Assembly (NCBI GenBank): GCA_016218805.1
Contig: JACRCW010000085.1
Location: forward strand, 62,001-126,000
Direction of reading: 5' to 3'
Length of the DNA: 64,000 nucleotides
Origin: Deltaproteobacteria bacterium
GTDB lineage: Bacteria; Myxococcota; JACRCW01
The position numbers and the translations under genes are program-made. Shown one piece after another: positions 50,075 to 58,812 of the stretch. Every line of letters starts with the position of its first letter. Position 1 is the stretch's first letter. The notes under the pieces are model-generated. The model was not told the DNA's origin. It saw only the letters and a program-made list of their open reading frames with translations, and did not search any database.

Positions 50075-50968
50075 ATGCCTCCGCCCATGACGGCGGCCGG
50101 GTTTTCAACGCGCGCACGGCGGCTGCCCACCTTGGGCGTGGGCATTTCCACGGAATACGGGGCATCGCAGTCGGGCGCGCTGCACCCGCTGGACCTGCAC
50201 GCGCGTCATCCTGGCGTGGTGGAGTTCCTGGAGTTGGGCGTGGAGACGGTGAAGGGATTGGACGCGGACGGTCAGGCGTGGGCGGACGCCGGCCTGCCCA
50301 CCACCTACCACTTCCTGGACGTCAACCTGGACGAACCCGACGACCTGGACGAGGACTGGCTGGAGGAAGTGCGTGCGTTGTTGCAGCGGGCGCGCCCCGC
50401 GTGGCTGTGTGGTGACGCGGGGCTGTGGCACCTGGGCGCGCGCGAGCGCGGACACATGCTGCTGCTGCCACCCATCCTCTCCCACGACGGCGTGGCTCCG
50501 ATGGCGGACGGGATCCGCGCGCTGCGCGCGGCCACCGGACTGGAGGTGTTTCCGGAGAACCCGCCGGGTCGCGTGTTTCTCGGTGACCTGCACGTGCTGG
50601 ACTTCTTCGGTCGTGTGGTGGACGCCGCGGACACCGGCCTGCTGCTGGACTGCGCCCACCTGGCCATCTTCCAGCGCCTGCGCGGGCTGCCGCCGCTGGC
50701 GGGGCTGGACGGCTTTCCGCTGGACCGCGTGGTGGAGATGCACGTGGCCGGCGGCACACCCATGGAGCATGACGGATTCCGCTGGGTGGAAGATGACCAC
50801 GGCCCGGAGCCGCTGGCGGACACGTGGATGATCTTTGACCACGTGGTGGCGCGCGCTCCCAACCTGCGCGCCGTGGTCTTCGAGTGCGAGCGCAACACCG
50901 CCGACGAGATCCTGCCCGGGTTCCACCGCCTCCACGCAGCGCTGGCCGGGCGCGGGACGCGCCGGTGA
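50075..50968 (+). CDS. DUF692-family (MNIO) iron enzyme
   Basis: 297 residues from ATG 50075 (GGGG 10 nt upstream); ATG 50087 is an equal alternative. TIM-barrel features of DUF692: LGVGISTEYGA, VEFLELGVETV, TYHFLDVNLDEP, LEVFPENPPG (Glu161), LLLDCAHLAIFQ (Asp192, His195), VVEMHVAGGTPME (Glu221, His223), FECERN. The family includes MbnB and TglH, multinuclear non-haem iron oxygenases that modify Cys or Asp in small peptides. The usual DVNN segment reads DCAH here. The following gene overlaps as GTGA, as in MbnB-MbnC pairs. Substrate unknown. Confidence 0.88.
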   Translation: MPPPMTAAGFSTRARRLPTLGVGISTEYGASQSGALHPLDLHARHPGVVEFLELGVETVKGLDADGQAWADAGLPTTYHFLDVNLDEPDDLDEDWLEEVRALLQRARPAWLCGDAGLWHLGARERGHMLLLPPILSHDGVAPMADGIRALRAATGLEVFPENPPGRVFLGDLHVLDFFGRVVDAADTGLLLDCAHLAIFQRLRGLPPLAGLDGFPLDRVVEMHVAGGTPMEHDGFRWVEDDHGPEPLADTWMIFDHVVARAPNLRAVVFECERNTADEILPGFHRLHAALAGRGTRR

Positions 50969-51816
50969 CCGCCGCGGCGCTGCAGCGCGTGGTGGTCCGG
51001 TGCCTGTTTGATCCGGCGCTGCACGACGCCATCCGCGCGGACGGTGACCGCGCGCTGGCGGGCGTGCCGCTGTCCGCCGACGAGCGCCGGTGGATCACCG
51101 CGGCCGACGGGCGGGCGCTGCGCGCGGACCCGCTCCGGCGGAGGAGTGCGCTGAAGAGCCTGATGGAGGAGTACCGGACCGCCAGCGCGCTGGCGGTGGG
51201 CCTGACACGCCGCCTGGCCACGCTGGACGCGTTTTTCTCGTCCGGACTGTTTCACCGCGCCGTGCAGGACCGGGGATCCCTGGGCGCCGCGTTTGGGGCG
51301 TACCTGGTGCAACTGGCGGACGGTGCGCTGGCTGAGCCGCGCCTCCGCCACCTGGCCACCCTGGAGCGTGCGCTGGCGCGTGTGCGTCGCGCGCCCCGCC
51401 CGCGGCCGGTGCTTCCCGCACCGCTGCGTGACAACGGACGCTACCGCACCGCGCCGCATGTGGTTCCCCTCTCCGTCGCCGGCGGGACCCTGGAGGTCCT
51501 GCATGCGCTTGAACGCCTGCTGTTTGACATCACGCTTGCACCGGCGGCCGCCCTTGCCGACGACGGCCCGCGCCTGGGCCCCCTGCCCGCGCTGGACGCC
51601 TCCACGCGCCACCTGCTGGCGGAGCGTGCCCCGGGCGTGCACGAGGCCACCCTTGCCGATGCCACCGCCGGCCTGTGCGGCCTGCTGTGGCACGCGGCCA
51701 CGCCGGTCACCGGTGCGGCCCTGCAGGCGCACGCCCGGGAACTGGGGGCGGACGCGGCGGAGGCGCCGGCGCTGGTGCAGGGTCTGCTGGACACCGGCCT
51801 GTTGCGGCCCTGCTGA
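50965..51816 (+). CDS. Partner protein of the DUF692 enzyme
   Basis: 283 residues from GTG 50965, overlapping the DUF692 stop (GTGA). N-terminal half is helical and charged: LQRVVVRCLFDPALHDAIRADGDRALAGVPLSADERRWITAADGRAL, a pattern seen in leader-binding partners of MNIO enzymes and in some LigA-type helical domains. The second half (about 165-283) has LLFDITLAPAAALAD and ends LVQGLLDTGLLRPC, with VHEATLADATAGLCGLLWHAATPV between. No metal motif. Position and coupling argue for an MbnC-like or equivalent partner; sequence similarity to MbnC itself was not established. Confidence 0.72.
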   Translation: MTAAALQRVVVRCLFDPALHDAIRADGDRALAGVPLSADERRWITAADGRALRADPLRRRSALKSLMEEYRTASALAVGLTRRLATLDAFFSSGLFHRAVQDRGSLGAAFGAYLVQLADGALAEPRLRHLATLERALARVRRAPRPRPVLPAPLRDNGRYRTAPHVVPLSVAGGTLEVLHALERLLFDITLAPAAALADDGPRLGPLPALDASTRHLLAERAPGVHEATLADATAGLCGLLWHAATPVTGAALQAHARELGADAAEAPALVQGLLDTGLLRPC

Positions 51817-51859
51817 CGCCGTTGCGCCGCTCTTCTGCACGTGGGACACGCGCCGGACC

Positions 51860-52627
51860 ATGTGCACCATTGGCTCCGTGGTGGACCGCGCCGGCGGGCG
51901 CATCCGCACCTTCAAGCAGTGCGACCTTCCCGTCCTGACCCGGTTCCTGCCGCCGTCCGTGGAGGAGGGTGCGGACGGCATCTGGTACCTCCCGTTCCGG
52001 CGCGAAGGCGCCGCCGGCCCGTGGGCGGGCGTCAACAACTACGGCGTGGCGCTGGTGGCCGCGGACGCCTACCTGGACCCGGAGCTCAACAACCCCTCGG
52101 AGCCCGAGGGTGATGCGCTGGAGGCCTATGAGCACGTGGTTGCCCGGTTCATGTCAGCGCAGGGGGCGGCGGAGTTCATGGCCGGTTTCTACGAGGACCT
52201 CGGTGCGCCGGACATCGTGCTCGTCAGCGACCCGCGCGAGGCGTTTCTGGTTGAGTACTCGCCGACGTGGGGCGTGCGGGTGGCCCACGCGGAGGCGGGC
52301 TTCCTGGCATCCACCAACCACTTCCAGTTGCTTCCCGGCGGCATCACGGAGGACCAGGACCCCAGCACGCACGCCCGGCTGGCGCGCGCGGTGGACCTCC
52401 TGGGTGAGGACCCCTCCACCGACGGTGTCCATGACCTGCTGTGTGACCAGGCGTACGGCGCCACGGACCTCTCCATCTGCCGCGTGGCGGAGCGTCCCGG
52501 CGGCTACTTCACGCAGGCCTCGGTCCTGTTTGAGGTGGACGAGGACGGCCGCGTGGACTGTGCCTATCAGCTCAACGGCAACCCGCGCGCCACGTTGTGG
52601 GTCCCGGTGCCGGACGTGTTTGGCTAG
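51860..52627 (+). CDS. Ntn-hydrolase / C45-like acyltransferase with N-terminal Cys
   Basis: 255 residues from ATG 51860, 43 nt after the partner gene. The sequence begins Met-Cys-Thr-Ile-Gly, so removal of Met leaves Cys2 as N-terminal nucleophile, as in C45/choloylglycine-type Ntn hydrolases. Supporting strands are WAGVNNYGVALVAADAYL, PDIVLVSDPREAFLVEYSPTWGVRVAHAEAGFLASTNHF and ERPGGYFTQASVLFEVDEDGRVDCAYQLNGNP. Family members hydrolyse amides (penicillin, bile acid conjugates) or transfer acyl groups. In this cluster an amide-forming or -cleaving step is an inference. The 45-bp gap to the next gene allows either operon or internal promoter. Confidence 0.8.
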   Translation: MCTIGSVVDRAGGRIRTFKQCDLPVLTRFLPPSVEEGADGIWYLPFRREGAAGPWAGVNNYGVALVAADAYLDPELNNPSEPEGDALEAYEHVVARFMSAQGAAEFMAGFYEDLGAPDIVLVSDPREAFLVEYSPTWGVRVAHAEAGFLASTNHFQLLPGGITEDQDPSTHARLARAVDLLGEDPSTDGVHDLLCDQAYGATDLSICRVAERPGGYFTQASVLFEVDEDGRVDCAYQLNGNPRATLWVPVPDVFG

Positions 52628-52672
52628 CGGGCACGCCTTTACACGGCCCCGCGCGCGCTTGATCATCCGCCC

Positions 52673-53308
52673 ATGAAGTTCGGTGTGCAGCGTCGTGGCA
52701 TCTACCTGGCGCCCCTGCGCGGGCTGGACCGCATGTGGATCTTTTCGCAGCTGGAGGCCCCGGAGATCCGGGACAACCTGGGCGTGGAGGAGGGTGACCA
52801 GTTGGGGCTGCGCATGGAGCACAGCCTGGGGAAGATTGTGCTGGGCACCATCCGGCGGGTGGTGAACCGGCAGCGGATAGGTTTTGTGGCCATGCGGCAC
52901 CCGGCGGGGGACCAGGATTTCTGGGACTTCAGCTACGCGATTCCCGACGCGCGCCACCGGGACGCCTTCAGCGCCATGCACTCCATTGATGCCATTGTGC
53001 ACTACATGCTGGACCACCTGGGCGTACCCGCGGTGGGCGGCCTCACGCGTGAGGACAACCTCCCCGCGCAAGTGGTGGCCCGGCGCATTGGCTACCGCAT
53101 CATTGACACGCGCGACTACGGCGACGGCATCCGCTGGTCCGTGTTTCGCTTTGGCCGCGAGGAATGGGCGCGGCGGGTGGCCCGGCTGGAGCGCGGCGAG
53201 GCCTCCCACCCGTCCGGCCTGGGCCGCGTCTTCCACGTGCTGCCGGAGGCGCCGTTTGACCCGGTGGTCACCCCGGAGTTGCTGGCGGAACACGGTGGGG
53301 ACGGGTGA
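52673..53308 (+). CDS. GNAT-family acetyltransferase
   Basis: 211 residues from ATG 52673. GNAT-like layout: VLGTIRRVVNRQRIGFVAMRHPAGDQDFWDFSYAIPDARHRDAFSAMHSIDAIVHYMLDHLGVPAVGGLTREDNLPAQVVARRIGYRI (residues about 55-145), where the final DN-x-A-x-x-VARRIGYRI matches motif B of GNATs. The pyrophosphate loop (Q/R-x-x-G-x-G/A) is not well conserved. The stop overlaps the next start as GTGA, so it is coupled to the C39-like peptidase. GNAT plus C39-like peptidase pairs or fusions are known in proteobacteria. Confidence 0.75.
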   Translation: MKFGVQRRGIYLAPLRGLDRMWIFSQLEAPEIRDNLGVEEGDQLGLRMEHSLGKIVLGTIRRVVNRQRIGFVAMRHPAGDQDFWDFSYAIPDARHRDAFSAMHSIDAIVHYMLDHLGVPAVGGLTREDNLPAQVVARRIGYRIIDTRDYGDGIRWSVFRFGREEWARRVARLERGEASHPSGLGRVFHVLPEAPFDPVVTPELLAEHGGDG

Positions 53309-54033
53309 GCGCTGCCGCCCGGAGCCTGGCCGCGCGCCTGCGGGCGGCGCCGCACTCCGTCGCCACGCTGTCCGTCCGCCTGGCCGGCATCCCGCTGCGG
53401 CGCCAGGGCACGCATGACTCGCTTTGCGCTTACTACGCGGCGGCCACCGCGCTGTGCGCGCTGCACCCGTGGATGGCGGAGGGGTTTGATGCGTCCCGCG
53501 CGGAGCATGATCCGTTGCTGGCGCACCTGCCGCGCCGCGGCCGCTCACTGGACGCGCTGGTGACGGGCGCCCTGTTCACCGGGCTGCACCTGCGGGACCT
53601 GGCCACGGCCATGAACCGCGTCTGCCGTGGCACCGGGACCCTGTTCCAGTACCGCGTGCTCCACCGCCGGGCGGTGGCCCAGGTGGCCGCCCCGGTGTTG
53701 GCCGGCCTCCCCGCGGTGCTCGGCTGGGAGGGCCCGGAAATCGGCAATCACACCGTGGTGGTGCACGGTGTGAAGCGGGCCCGCGGCGCGCCACGGACGT
53801 GGCTGGAGTTGCTGGACCCCGCGCTGGCGCTGGACGCGGTGGAGTGGGGCCAGTTGGTGGCGCTGGCCGGCGGGACCCTGGAGGCCATCCTGTGCGTGCG
53901 CCACGCGGGCATGCGCCCGGACCGGGTGACCACCGCCAAGGGGCCGGGCGGAAACCTGGTGCGCAGCCACTGCCGCGTGGAGCGCCTGGACCCGCGCACG
54001 GAGCGGTGGACGGCGCTGGTGGCGCCGGCATGA
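53305..54033 (+). CDS. Papain-fold, C39-like cysteine peptidase
   Basis: 242 residues from GTG 53305. A catalytic triad is suggested by Cys41 in GTHDSLCAYYAAATALCALHP, His149 in GNHTVVVHGVK and Asp171 in LLDPA. The order and spacing agree with C39-like (bacteriocin-leader-type) peptidases. No ABC transporter domain and no signal peptide, so it is soluble and cytoplasmic. C39 peptidases remove leader peptides after Gly-Gly-type sites. In this locus a leader-removing role for a peptide modified by the DUF692 pair is an attractive inference, but no precursor gene was found. Confidence 0.68.
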   Translation: MSAAARSLAARLRAAPHSVATLSVRLAGIPLRRQGTHDSLCAYYAAATALCALHPWMAEGFDASRAEHDPLLAHLPRRGRSLDALVTGALFTGLHLRDLATAMNRVCRGTGTLFQYRVLHRRAVAQVAAPVLAGLPAVLGWEGPEIGNHTVVVHGVKRARGAPRTWLELLDPALALDAVEWGQLVALAGGTLEAILCVRHAGMRPDRVTTAKGPGGNLVRSHCRVERLDPRTERWTALVAPA

Positions 54034-54043
54034 CAATCAGCGC

Positions 54044-54718
54044 TCAGCTGCGGCTGGAGGTGTCCCACCACTTGGACAGGGACGCGTGCCGGGGTGCGTG
54101 GTGGATGCCGTAGTGCGAAATGTCGTTGTACAGCAGCAACCGCGCGCGCGTGGCGTCGCGGAAGTCCAGCACGTTGAGACAGCACGGACTCTGGTCCAGC
54201 CGGTCGCGGTAGCCGCGCAGGTCAAAACCCAGCAGACTGCCAATGAGCAGCCGGATGGTGGCCTTGTGGCTGATGACCAACACCGTCTGTTCCGGGTGCT
54301 TCTCCACAATCCCGCGCAGCGCCGGCAGCGCCCGGGCCAGCACCGCCAGGCCGCTCTCCCCGCCCTGCGGCGCGCACGTGAAGGGGTCCGCATCCCAGTT
54401 GGCGTATTCGCCGCCAAACCGGGCCTCAACCTCCGCGCGGGTCAGCTGCTCCCAGCGCCCGTGGTGAATCTCGCGCAGGCCTTCCACCGGCTCAACCTTC
54501 ATGAGGTGCGGCTCCGCCAGGATCTCCGCGGTGCGCTGCGTGCGCTTCATGGGTGAGGCATAGATGGCCGCCAGCGGCGAACCGCGCAGCCGCGCCGCCA
54601 ACATGCGCGCCTGGTGCTCCCCGTCCTCGGACAGCGGCGTGTCCGTGGCACCGCCAAAGCGGTCATCCGCGGACAGCGAGGTCGCGCCATGCCGGACGAG
54701 GAGCACACGCGTGGTCAA
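54044..54718 (-). CDS. Histidine phosphatase (phosphoglycerate-mutase-like)
   Basis: 224 residues from TTG 54718: GGAGG lies 6 nt upstream of TTG and no ATG or GTG is better placed, so the TTG start is well supported. The RHG motif (LLVRHGATSLSADDRFGG; His10) and the second His in LVISHKATIRLLIGSLLG are present, with DTPLSEDGEHQARML and REIHHGRWEQLTRAEVEARFGGEYANWDADP between. This is the branch of cobalamin/sugar phosphatase-type proteins. Substrate unknown. It is convergent to the peptidase gene. Confidence 0.9.
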   Translation of the reverse strand: MTTRVLLVRHGATSLSADDRFGGATDTPLSEDGEHQARMLAARLRGSPLAAIYASPMKRTQRTAEILAEPHLMKVEPVEGLREIHHGRWEQLTRAEVEARFGGEYANWDADPFTCAPQGGESGLAVLARALPALRGIVEKHPEQTVLVISHKATIRLLIGSLLGFDLRGYRDRLDQSPCCLNVLDFRDATRARLLLYNDISHYGIHHAPRHASLSKWWDTSSRS

Positions 54719-54778
54719 CCGCCACCTCCGGGCGGAATCCTGTGCCCGGGCGGGGGAGGGAGCAAATTTCCCGGCGGG

Positions 54779-56407
54779 TCAGGGCGCCGGTGGCGCTGCG
54801 CCCGCATCCGGCCCCGGCGCCGCCGCAAGGTCCAGCGCTGCCTCTGCCATCACCTCCGGCGCGCACTGCCCCGTCTCGCTCCATGCCTGGTACAGCCGGT
54901 CGCTCCACGCATCGGACCGGTTCTCTTCGACAAGGAACCGCAGGTACTCCCAGCTCACGGACTGGTAGTACAGACGCACCTCCACGCGCGCGGTGCCCGG
55001 CGGAACGGTCAGCGGGACGTCATCCCAGGACTGGCCGTCCGCGTAGGTGGCGCCCACCGGCGCGGCCAGGTGCGTGGCAAATGCCTGGTTGCTGAACCCC
55101 TCCGGCGGGATGCGGTTGTCGCTCACCATGACGTCATTGAGCACAAAGTGGAATGACTTGCCCGGCTTCTTGCGGTACCGCGCCGCCTGTTTTGGGCTCA
55201 GGCCGGGGAGCGCCTGGTAGACACGCGTCCGCTCCGGGTCCAGCAGCGTGGGGACGCTGACCGGCTTGCCCTTCAGGCGTGCCTCGGTGTTCCCGTAGCG
55301 GCCCACCTCGGCCAGCACCGCGCCCGCCACGTCCAGAAAGCGCGCGTTGACCCACGCGCGGCGCCCCTCCGGGTAGCCGGTGGGCAGCTTGTGGCCGGTC
55401 AGGTTGACCACGCGCACGTTGACCTGCCCCGCGCCGCGCACGGTGAGCTCCAGGCGCGCGGCCCGGCGCAACAACTGGCGTGCCTGCTCCGCGCCCCATT
55501 CCAGCGCGCTGGGGTCCACCTCGCGCGCGGGGAAGATGGCCGCCACGGCCCGCGGCGCCCAGGACGACCCGCCGACGATGGCGTGGCTGACGAAGTGCGG
55601 CCGCTGCAGGCTGCCGAACCGCGACGCCTGCCCGCCACCCGGCACCGCCGGCATGTGACACGCCTGGCACGTGCCCTCCGCGCCCTTCTGCGCAAACGCG
55701 CTCAGCGCCCATTCGCTGTAGGTCCGCTCAATGGCGCCGTAGGCGTGGGGCGGCAGCGTGCGCACGTCAGCGCCAGCCAGCGGGTTGGACACGTTGTGGC
55801 ACGTACCGCACAGCTCACCCGACGCCTGGAACTCCCCCTTCATCACGTTGTGCGGCATGGCCCCCCGCCCGTCCCCGTACGGGCCGCGCACGGTGTTCTC
55901 CCCGTCCACCACCATCATGCCGCTGCCCAACCCGGGCGGAACCGTCTTGGCGTGCTGCGCCGCTTCCGCGCTGCGCGGATCCACCAGGTGGTGGCACACC
56001 TCGCAGCTGACCCCGTGCATGTCCTCCGGCGTCAGCAGCGCCCCGTCCGGCGCCTTGGAGCGTCCCTCCAGCCAGCCCCGCGGGGCGTGACACCGGATGC
56101 ACCACTCGCCCACGCCGGGGATGTCCTGGTTGGCCACCGCCAGCGCGGAACGAAACACCGGGTCCCGCGCGGCCTGGGACATCATGGTTGCCTCCCAGGA
56201 GAAGAACGGGTCCGCGTCACCGTTGCGGGTCTGGTTGTGGCAGCGGCGGCACTGCGCCACCTTGCCCAGCTCAATGCCGCCCTCTCCCGGCTGCGTGCCC
56301 GGCAGGAACACACCTGTGGGAGCAGGCGGCGCGGCCAGCGCGCCCGTGGGCAGGCGGAGCAACGTCACCAGACAAGCGCACGCAACGACGGGCCGACGGA
56401 AGGACAT
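54779..56407 (-). CDS. Pentahaem c-type cytochrome
   Basis: 542 residues from ATG 56407, with a Cys/Leu-rich signal peptide (VVACACLVTLLRLPTGALA). Five CxxCH haem sites are seen, in order: QCRRCHNQT, WCIRCHAPRG, SCEVCHHLVD, LCGTCHNVSN and TCQACHMPAV, all in residues about 50-290. The C-terminal half (about 310-530) is beta-rich (LELTVRGAGQVNVRVVNLTGHKLPTGYPEGRRAWVNARF), an Ig-like fold common in multihaem cytochromes of this type, and ends in a Pro/Ala tail. It is probably periplasmic or cell-surface and carries electrons; the partner is not encoded nearby. It diverges from the following gene across 110 bp. Confidence 0.92.
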   Translation of the reverse strand: MSFRRPVVACACLVTLLRLPTGALAAPPAPTGVFLPGTQPGEGGIELGKVAQCRRCHNQTRNGDADPFFSWEATMMSQAARDPVFRSALAVANQDIPGVGEWCIRCHAPRGWLEGRSKAPDGALLTPEDMHGVSCEVCHHLVDPRSAEAAQHAKTVPPGLGSGMMVVDGENTVRGPYGDGRGAMPHNVMKGEFQASGELCGTCHNVSNPLAGADVRTLPPHAYGAIERTYSEWALSAFAQKGAEGTCQACHMPAVPGGGQASRFGSLQRPHFVSHAIVGGSSWAPRAVAAIFPAREVDPSALEWGAEQARQLLRRAARLELTVRGAGQVNVRVVNLTGHKLPTGYPEGRRAWVNARFLDVAGAVLAEVGRYGNTEARLKGKPVSVPTLLDPERTRVYQALPGLSPKQAARYRKKPGKSFHFVLNDVMVSDNRIPPEGFSNQAFATHLAAPVGATYADGQSWDDVPLTVPPGTARVEVRLYYQSVSWEYLRFLVEENRSDAWSDRLYQAWSETGQCAPEVMAEAALDLAAAPGPDAGAAPPAP

Positions 56408-56517
56408 GCCCGCCGGGATACCAAGTCTCCCCGGGTGCCGCATGCAGCGCGGCCTGAGCGGATATTCCATTCCGGTTCCGCCCGCCGTTGACTAGGCTCG
56501 CCGCCCGGAGGTGGCCG

Positions 56518-57345
56518 GTGACTGAACTCGTCCTCGACGTCGCGCGGAGCAGCCGCCAGCAGGTGGTCGAGGCCATCGTGCTCGCCTTCCGGCACTCGCT
56601 GCTGGGCTCGCTGTTCAAGGACGACCGGATGGCCAACCTGTTCACCGAGAACTGGTCCAAGATCAGTCCGCGCGAGGGCGTGCTCTCCATCAAGGGCATG
56701 ATGGACGTGTTCAAGGCGGTCCCGGGGTACGACTTTGACAAGGCCCTGCCCGCGCTGTGCCGCCTCAAGACCTGGGAGCCGTACCTGAAGATGCAGGTGG
56801 AGGTCCCCGGCGAATTCGTGATGAAGAAGATCATCGACTACCAGGCCAAGGCTGCGTCGTGCCGCGTGCCGGACACGGAGCTGGCCAAGGTGCTGCCCTC
56901 GGCCGCGCAGGCGCTGTCGGTGTTCTCAGGGCGCGCCCGCCCCATCTCCGCGCGGCAGCCCGTGGTGACGGAGGCCGCGCCCCCCCGCGGCCGGGCGGTG
57001 ATCATGATTGTGGCGGGCGTCCTGGCGGGCCTGCTGGTGGCGGGTGGCGGCGCGGCGTTCCTGCTCACGCGGGAGACCCCGCAGCCGGTGGCGGTGGCGC
57101 TGGTTTCTGACGAGATCCCGCTGGCCAGCGCGGAGCGGCTGGGTGACACGGTGACCGCACGGCTCAAGGACCGCGTGTGGCTCACCTTCCCCAAGGCGGA
57201 CCGCCACGAGCAGGTCACGCGCACCCTGGAGCGCTCCACGCGCATCCCGCGCGTCATGGCGCTGAAGCTGGTGGATGAGGCGGGGAAGGTGGTGGCGGAG
57301 GGGCGGTTGGTGGGGACGCAGTCACAGGTGGAGCTGCGCGAGTAG
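56518..57345 (+). CDS. Unknown protein with single transmembrane helix
   Basis: 275 residues from GTG 56518, with GGAGG 6 nt upstream. N-terminal helical domain (1-140; VVEAIVLAFRHSLLGSLFKDDRMANLFTENWSKISPREGVLSIKGMMDVFKAVPGYDFDKALPALCRL by landmarks), one membrane helix (VIMIVAGVLAGLLVAGGGAAFLL, about 160-182), then a short beta-rich region (to 275). The N-terminal domain recalls small myxobacterial helical domains, but I cannot name it. Topology is probably cytoplasmic N-domain and periplasmic C-domain. Confidence 0.75.
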   Translation: MTELVLDVARSSRQQVVEAIVLAFRHSLLGSLFKDDRMANLFTENWSKISPREGVLSIKGMMDVFKAVPGYDFDKALPALCRLKTWEPYLKMQVEVPGEFVMKKIIDYQAKAASCRVPDTELAKVLPSAAQALSVFSGRARPISARQPVVTEAAPPRGRAVIMIVAGVLAGLLVAGGGAAFLLTRETPQPVAVALVSDEIPLASAERLGDTVTARLKDRVWLTFPKADRHEQVTRTLERSTRIPRVMALKLVDEAGKVVAEGRLVGTQSQVELRE

Positions 57346-57348
57346 CGC

Positions 57349-58812
57349 TCAGCGCATGCCGGCGGGCGGCCAGTCCTGCGCCGCCACGGGCTCAAACGTT
57401 TCGCCCGCCAGCACCTGTTCCAGCACACCCGGCCGCGCCACCACGACGACGACGGTCCGCGCCGGGTCCAGGAACGCGCCGGCGTGGGCCACGCCTTCCG
57501 CGGGGTCCATGGCCCACAACAGCGCCGGCGTCCGCCAGCTTTCACCCGGGTGCAGTCCCAGGCGGAACTCGTCCAGCACGGCCGCCGCCAGGTCTGAGAC
57601 CCCGTCCACCCCGGCCGCGTGCGCCAGCGCGTTGGCGCGCGCCGCGCGGCGGAACGCGTCTGCGCTCACCTGCCCGGCGGCCGCGGCCGCCAGCGCGCGG
57701 CGGGCGGACCGCAGCACCTGGGCCGCGTCTCGCGCGGATGCGGAGGTCCCAAGGTACCAGGCCGCTCCCAGCCGCGCGGGCAGCAGCCCGGCCTCCACGC
57801 CGTACACCAGGCCGCGCCGCGTGCGCAGTTCGGCCACCAGCGTGGACGAGAAACCGTTGGCCAGCGTCTCCAGGACCGCGCCCAGCGCCGCGGCGGGCGC
57901 GCTCCCCGGCGGCGGCGCACGCCCACCCAGGCGCAGGTAGACGGTGTCTCCCACGTCGGCTGTGACGCCCACCACGGCGGCGCGGGAGTCGCCCCGCGCG
58001 GGCGCGGGTGCAGGCGGCAGGTGGGCGGCCTGGACATCAGCCGCGGGCCGGCACTCCGCCACGGCAGCAGCCAGCCAGGAGGTGTCCGGCGCGGAGATCA
58101 CCAGCAGCGCCCCGGCTGACCGTGCAGCCGCGCGGTGGAACGCGCGCAGCGCGTCGGGAGGGGGCAGGTCGTCCGGGGCGGGGACGGGGGGAAGCGCCAG
58201 CGCGTGGCCCGGGAACACGCGGGACAGCAGCACGTCCTCCGCCAGGCCCGGCGTACCCTGGGCGCGCTCGGCATCCAGGTCGGCCGCGCGGTCCAGCGCC
58301 AGGCGGACGTCGTCATCATTCCAGGCGGGCCGAAACGCGGTGGCACACGCCACGCGCAGCGCATCCCGCGCGTGCGCCGCCGGCCCGCGCGCCTCCAGCA
58401 CCACCTGCTCCGGCCACGCGGAGGACCGAAGGGTCACGCCGTGCTCATCCAGCCAGCGCCCCGCCTCCTCGCCCCCCGCCAACGCCAGCGGCCCGCCGTC
58501 CGCCGCCGGCACCCACGCGGAGCCCTCCTCCAACAGCAACGCCAGCACCGCCGCGGCACCGCGCGTTGCCGCCGTCTCATGCAGGCTGCCGGCGGGCAGC
58601 GCCAGGAGCAGTGCAAAGCGGCTCTCGTCCGCGTCCCGCGCCAGCCGCGCCACCATCAGCCCGTGCGCCGTGGTGAAGTGCGTCAGCTCCGGCCCCGGCC
58701 ACTGCAGCGCAGGCGGCAGGCCGCTGGGAGCGGGTGCCGCCGGCGCGCGGCCGCCGGAACAACCGGTGGCCACCAGCAGCGCCAGCACCAGGACGCGCGG
58801 CGGCCCCGTCAC
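57349..58812 (-). CDS. M16-family peptidase-like subunit, catalytically inactive
   Basis: 487 residues from GTG 58812, overlapping the upstream stop as GTGA. The lipobox LVATGC suggests a lipoprotein. It shows the M16 domain features FALLLALPAGSLHETAATRGAAAVLALLLEEGSAW in the first half and LETLANGFSSTLVAELRTRRGLVYGVEAGL in the second. Where an active M16 has HxxEH, this has V-L-A-L-L-L-E-E, so the zinc site is lost. Together with the active subunit encoded upstream it makes the classic active/inactive M16 pair seen in mitochondrial processing peptidase and bacterial homologues. Confidence 0.87.
   Translation of the reverse strand: MTGPPRVLVLALLVATGCSGGRAPAAPAPSGLPPALQWPGPELTHFTTAHGLMVARLARDADESRFALLLALPAGSLHETAATRGAAAVLALLLEEGSAWVPAADGGPLALAGGEEAGRWLDEHGVTLRSSAWPEQVVLEARGPAAHARDALRVACATAFRPAWNDDDVRLALDRAADLDAERAQGTPGLAEDVLLSRVFPGHALALPPVPAPDDLPPPDALRAFHRAAARSAGALLVISAPDTSWLAAAVAECRPAADVQAAHLPPAPAPARGDSRAAVVGVTADVGDTVYLRLGGRAPPPGSAPAAALGAVLETLANGFSSTLVAELRTRRGLVYGVEAGLLPARLGAAWYLGTSASARDAAQVLRSARRALAAAAAGQVSADAFRRAARANALAHAAGVDGVSDLAAAVLDEFRLGLHPGESWRTPALLWAMDPAEGVAHAGAFLDPARTVVVVVARPGVLEQVLAGETFEPVAAQDWPPAGMR

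Noticed and set aside
49777..51816. Methanobactin locus (DUF692 enzyme, partner, copper-binding protein)
   Set aside because: No methanobactin precursor, transporter or MbnT-like receptor is present, the DUF692 signature differs, and the HMA protein is a normal CopZ-like chaperone. The wider idea of a peptide-modification locus was kept.
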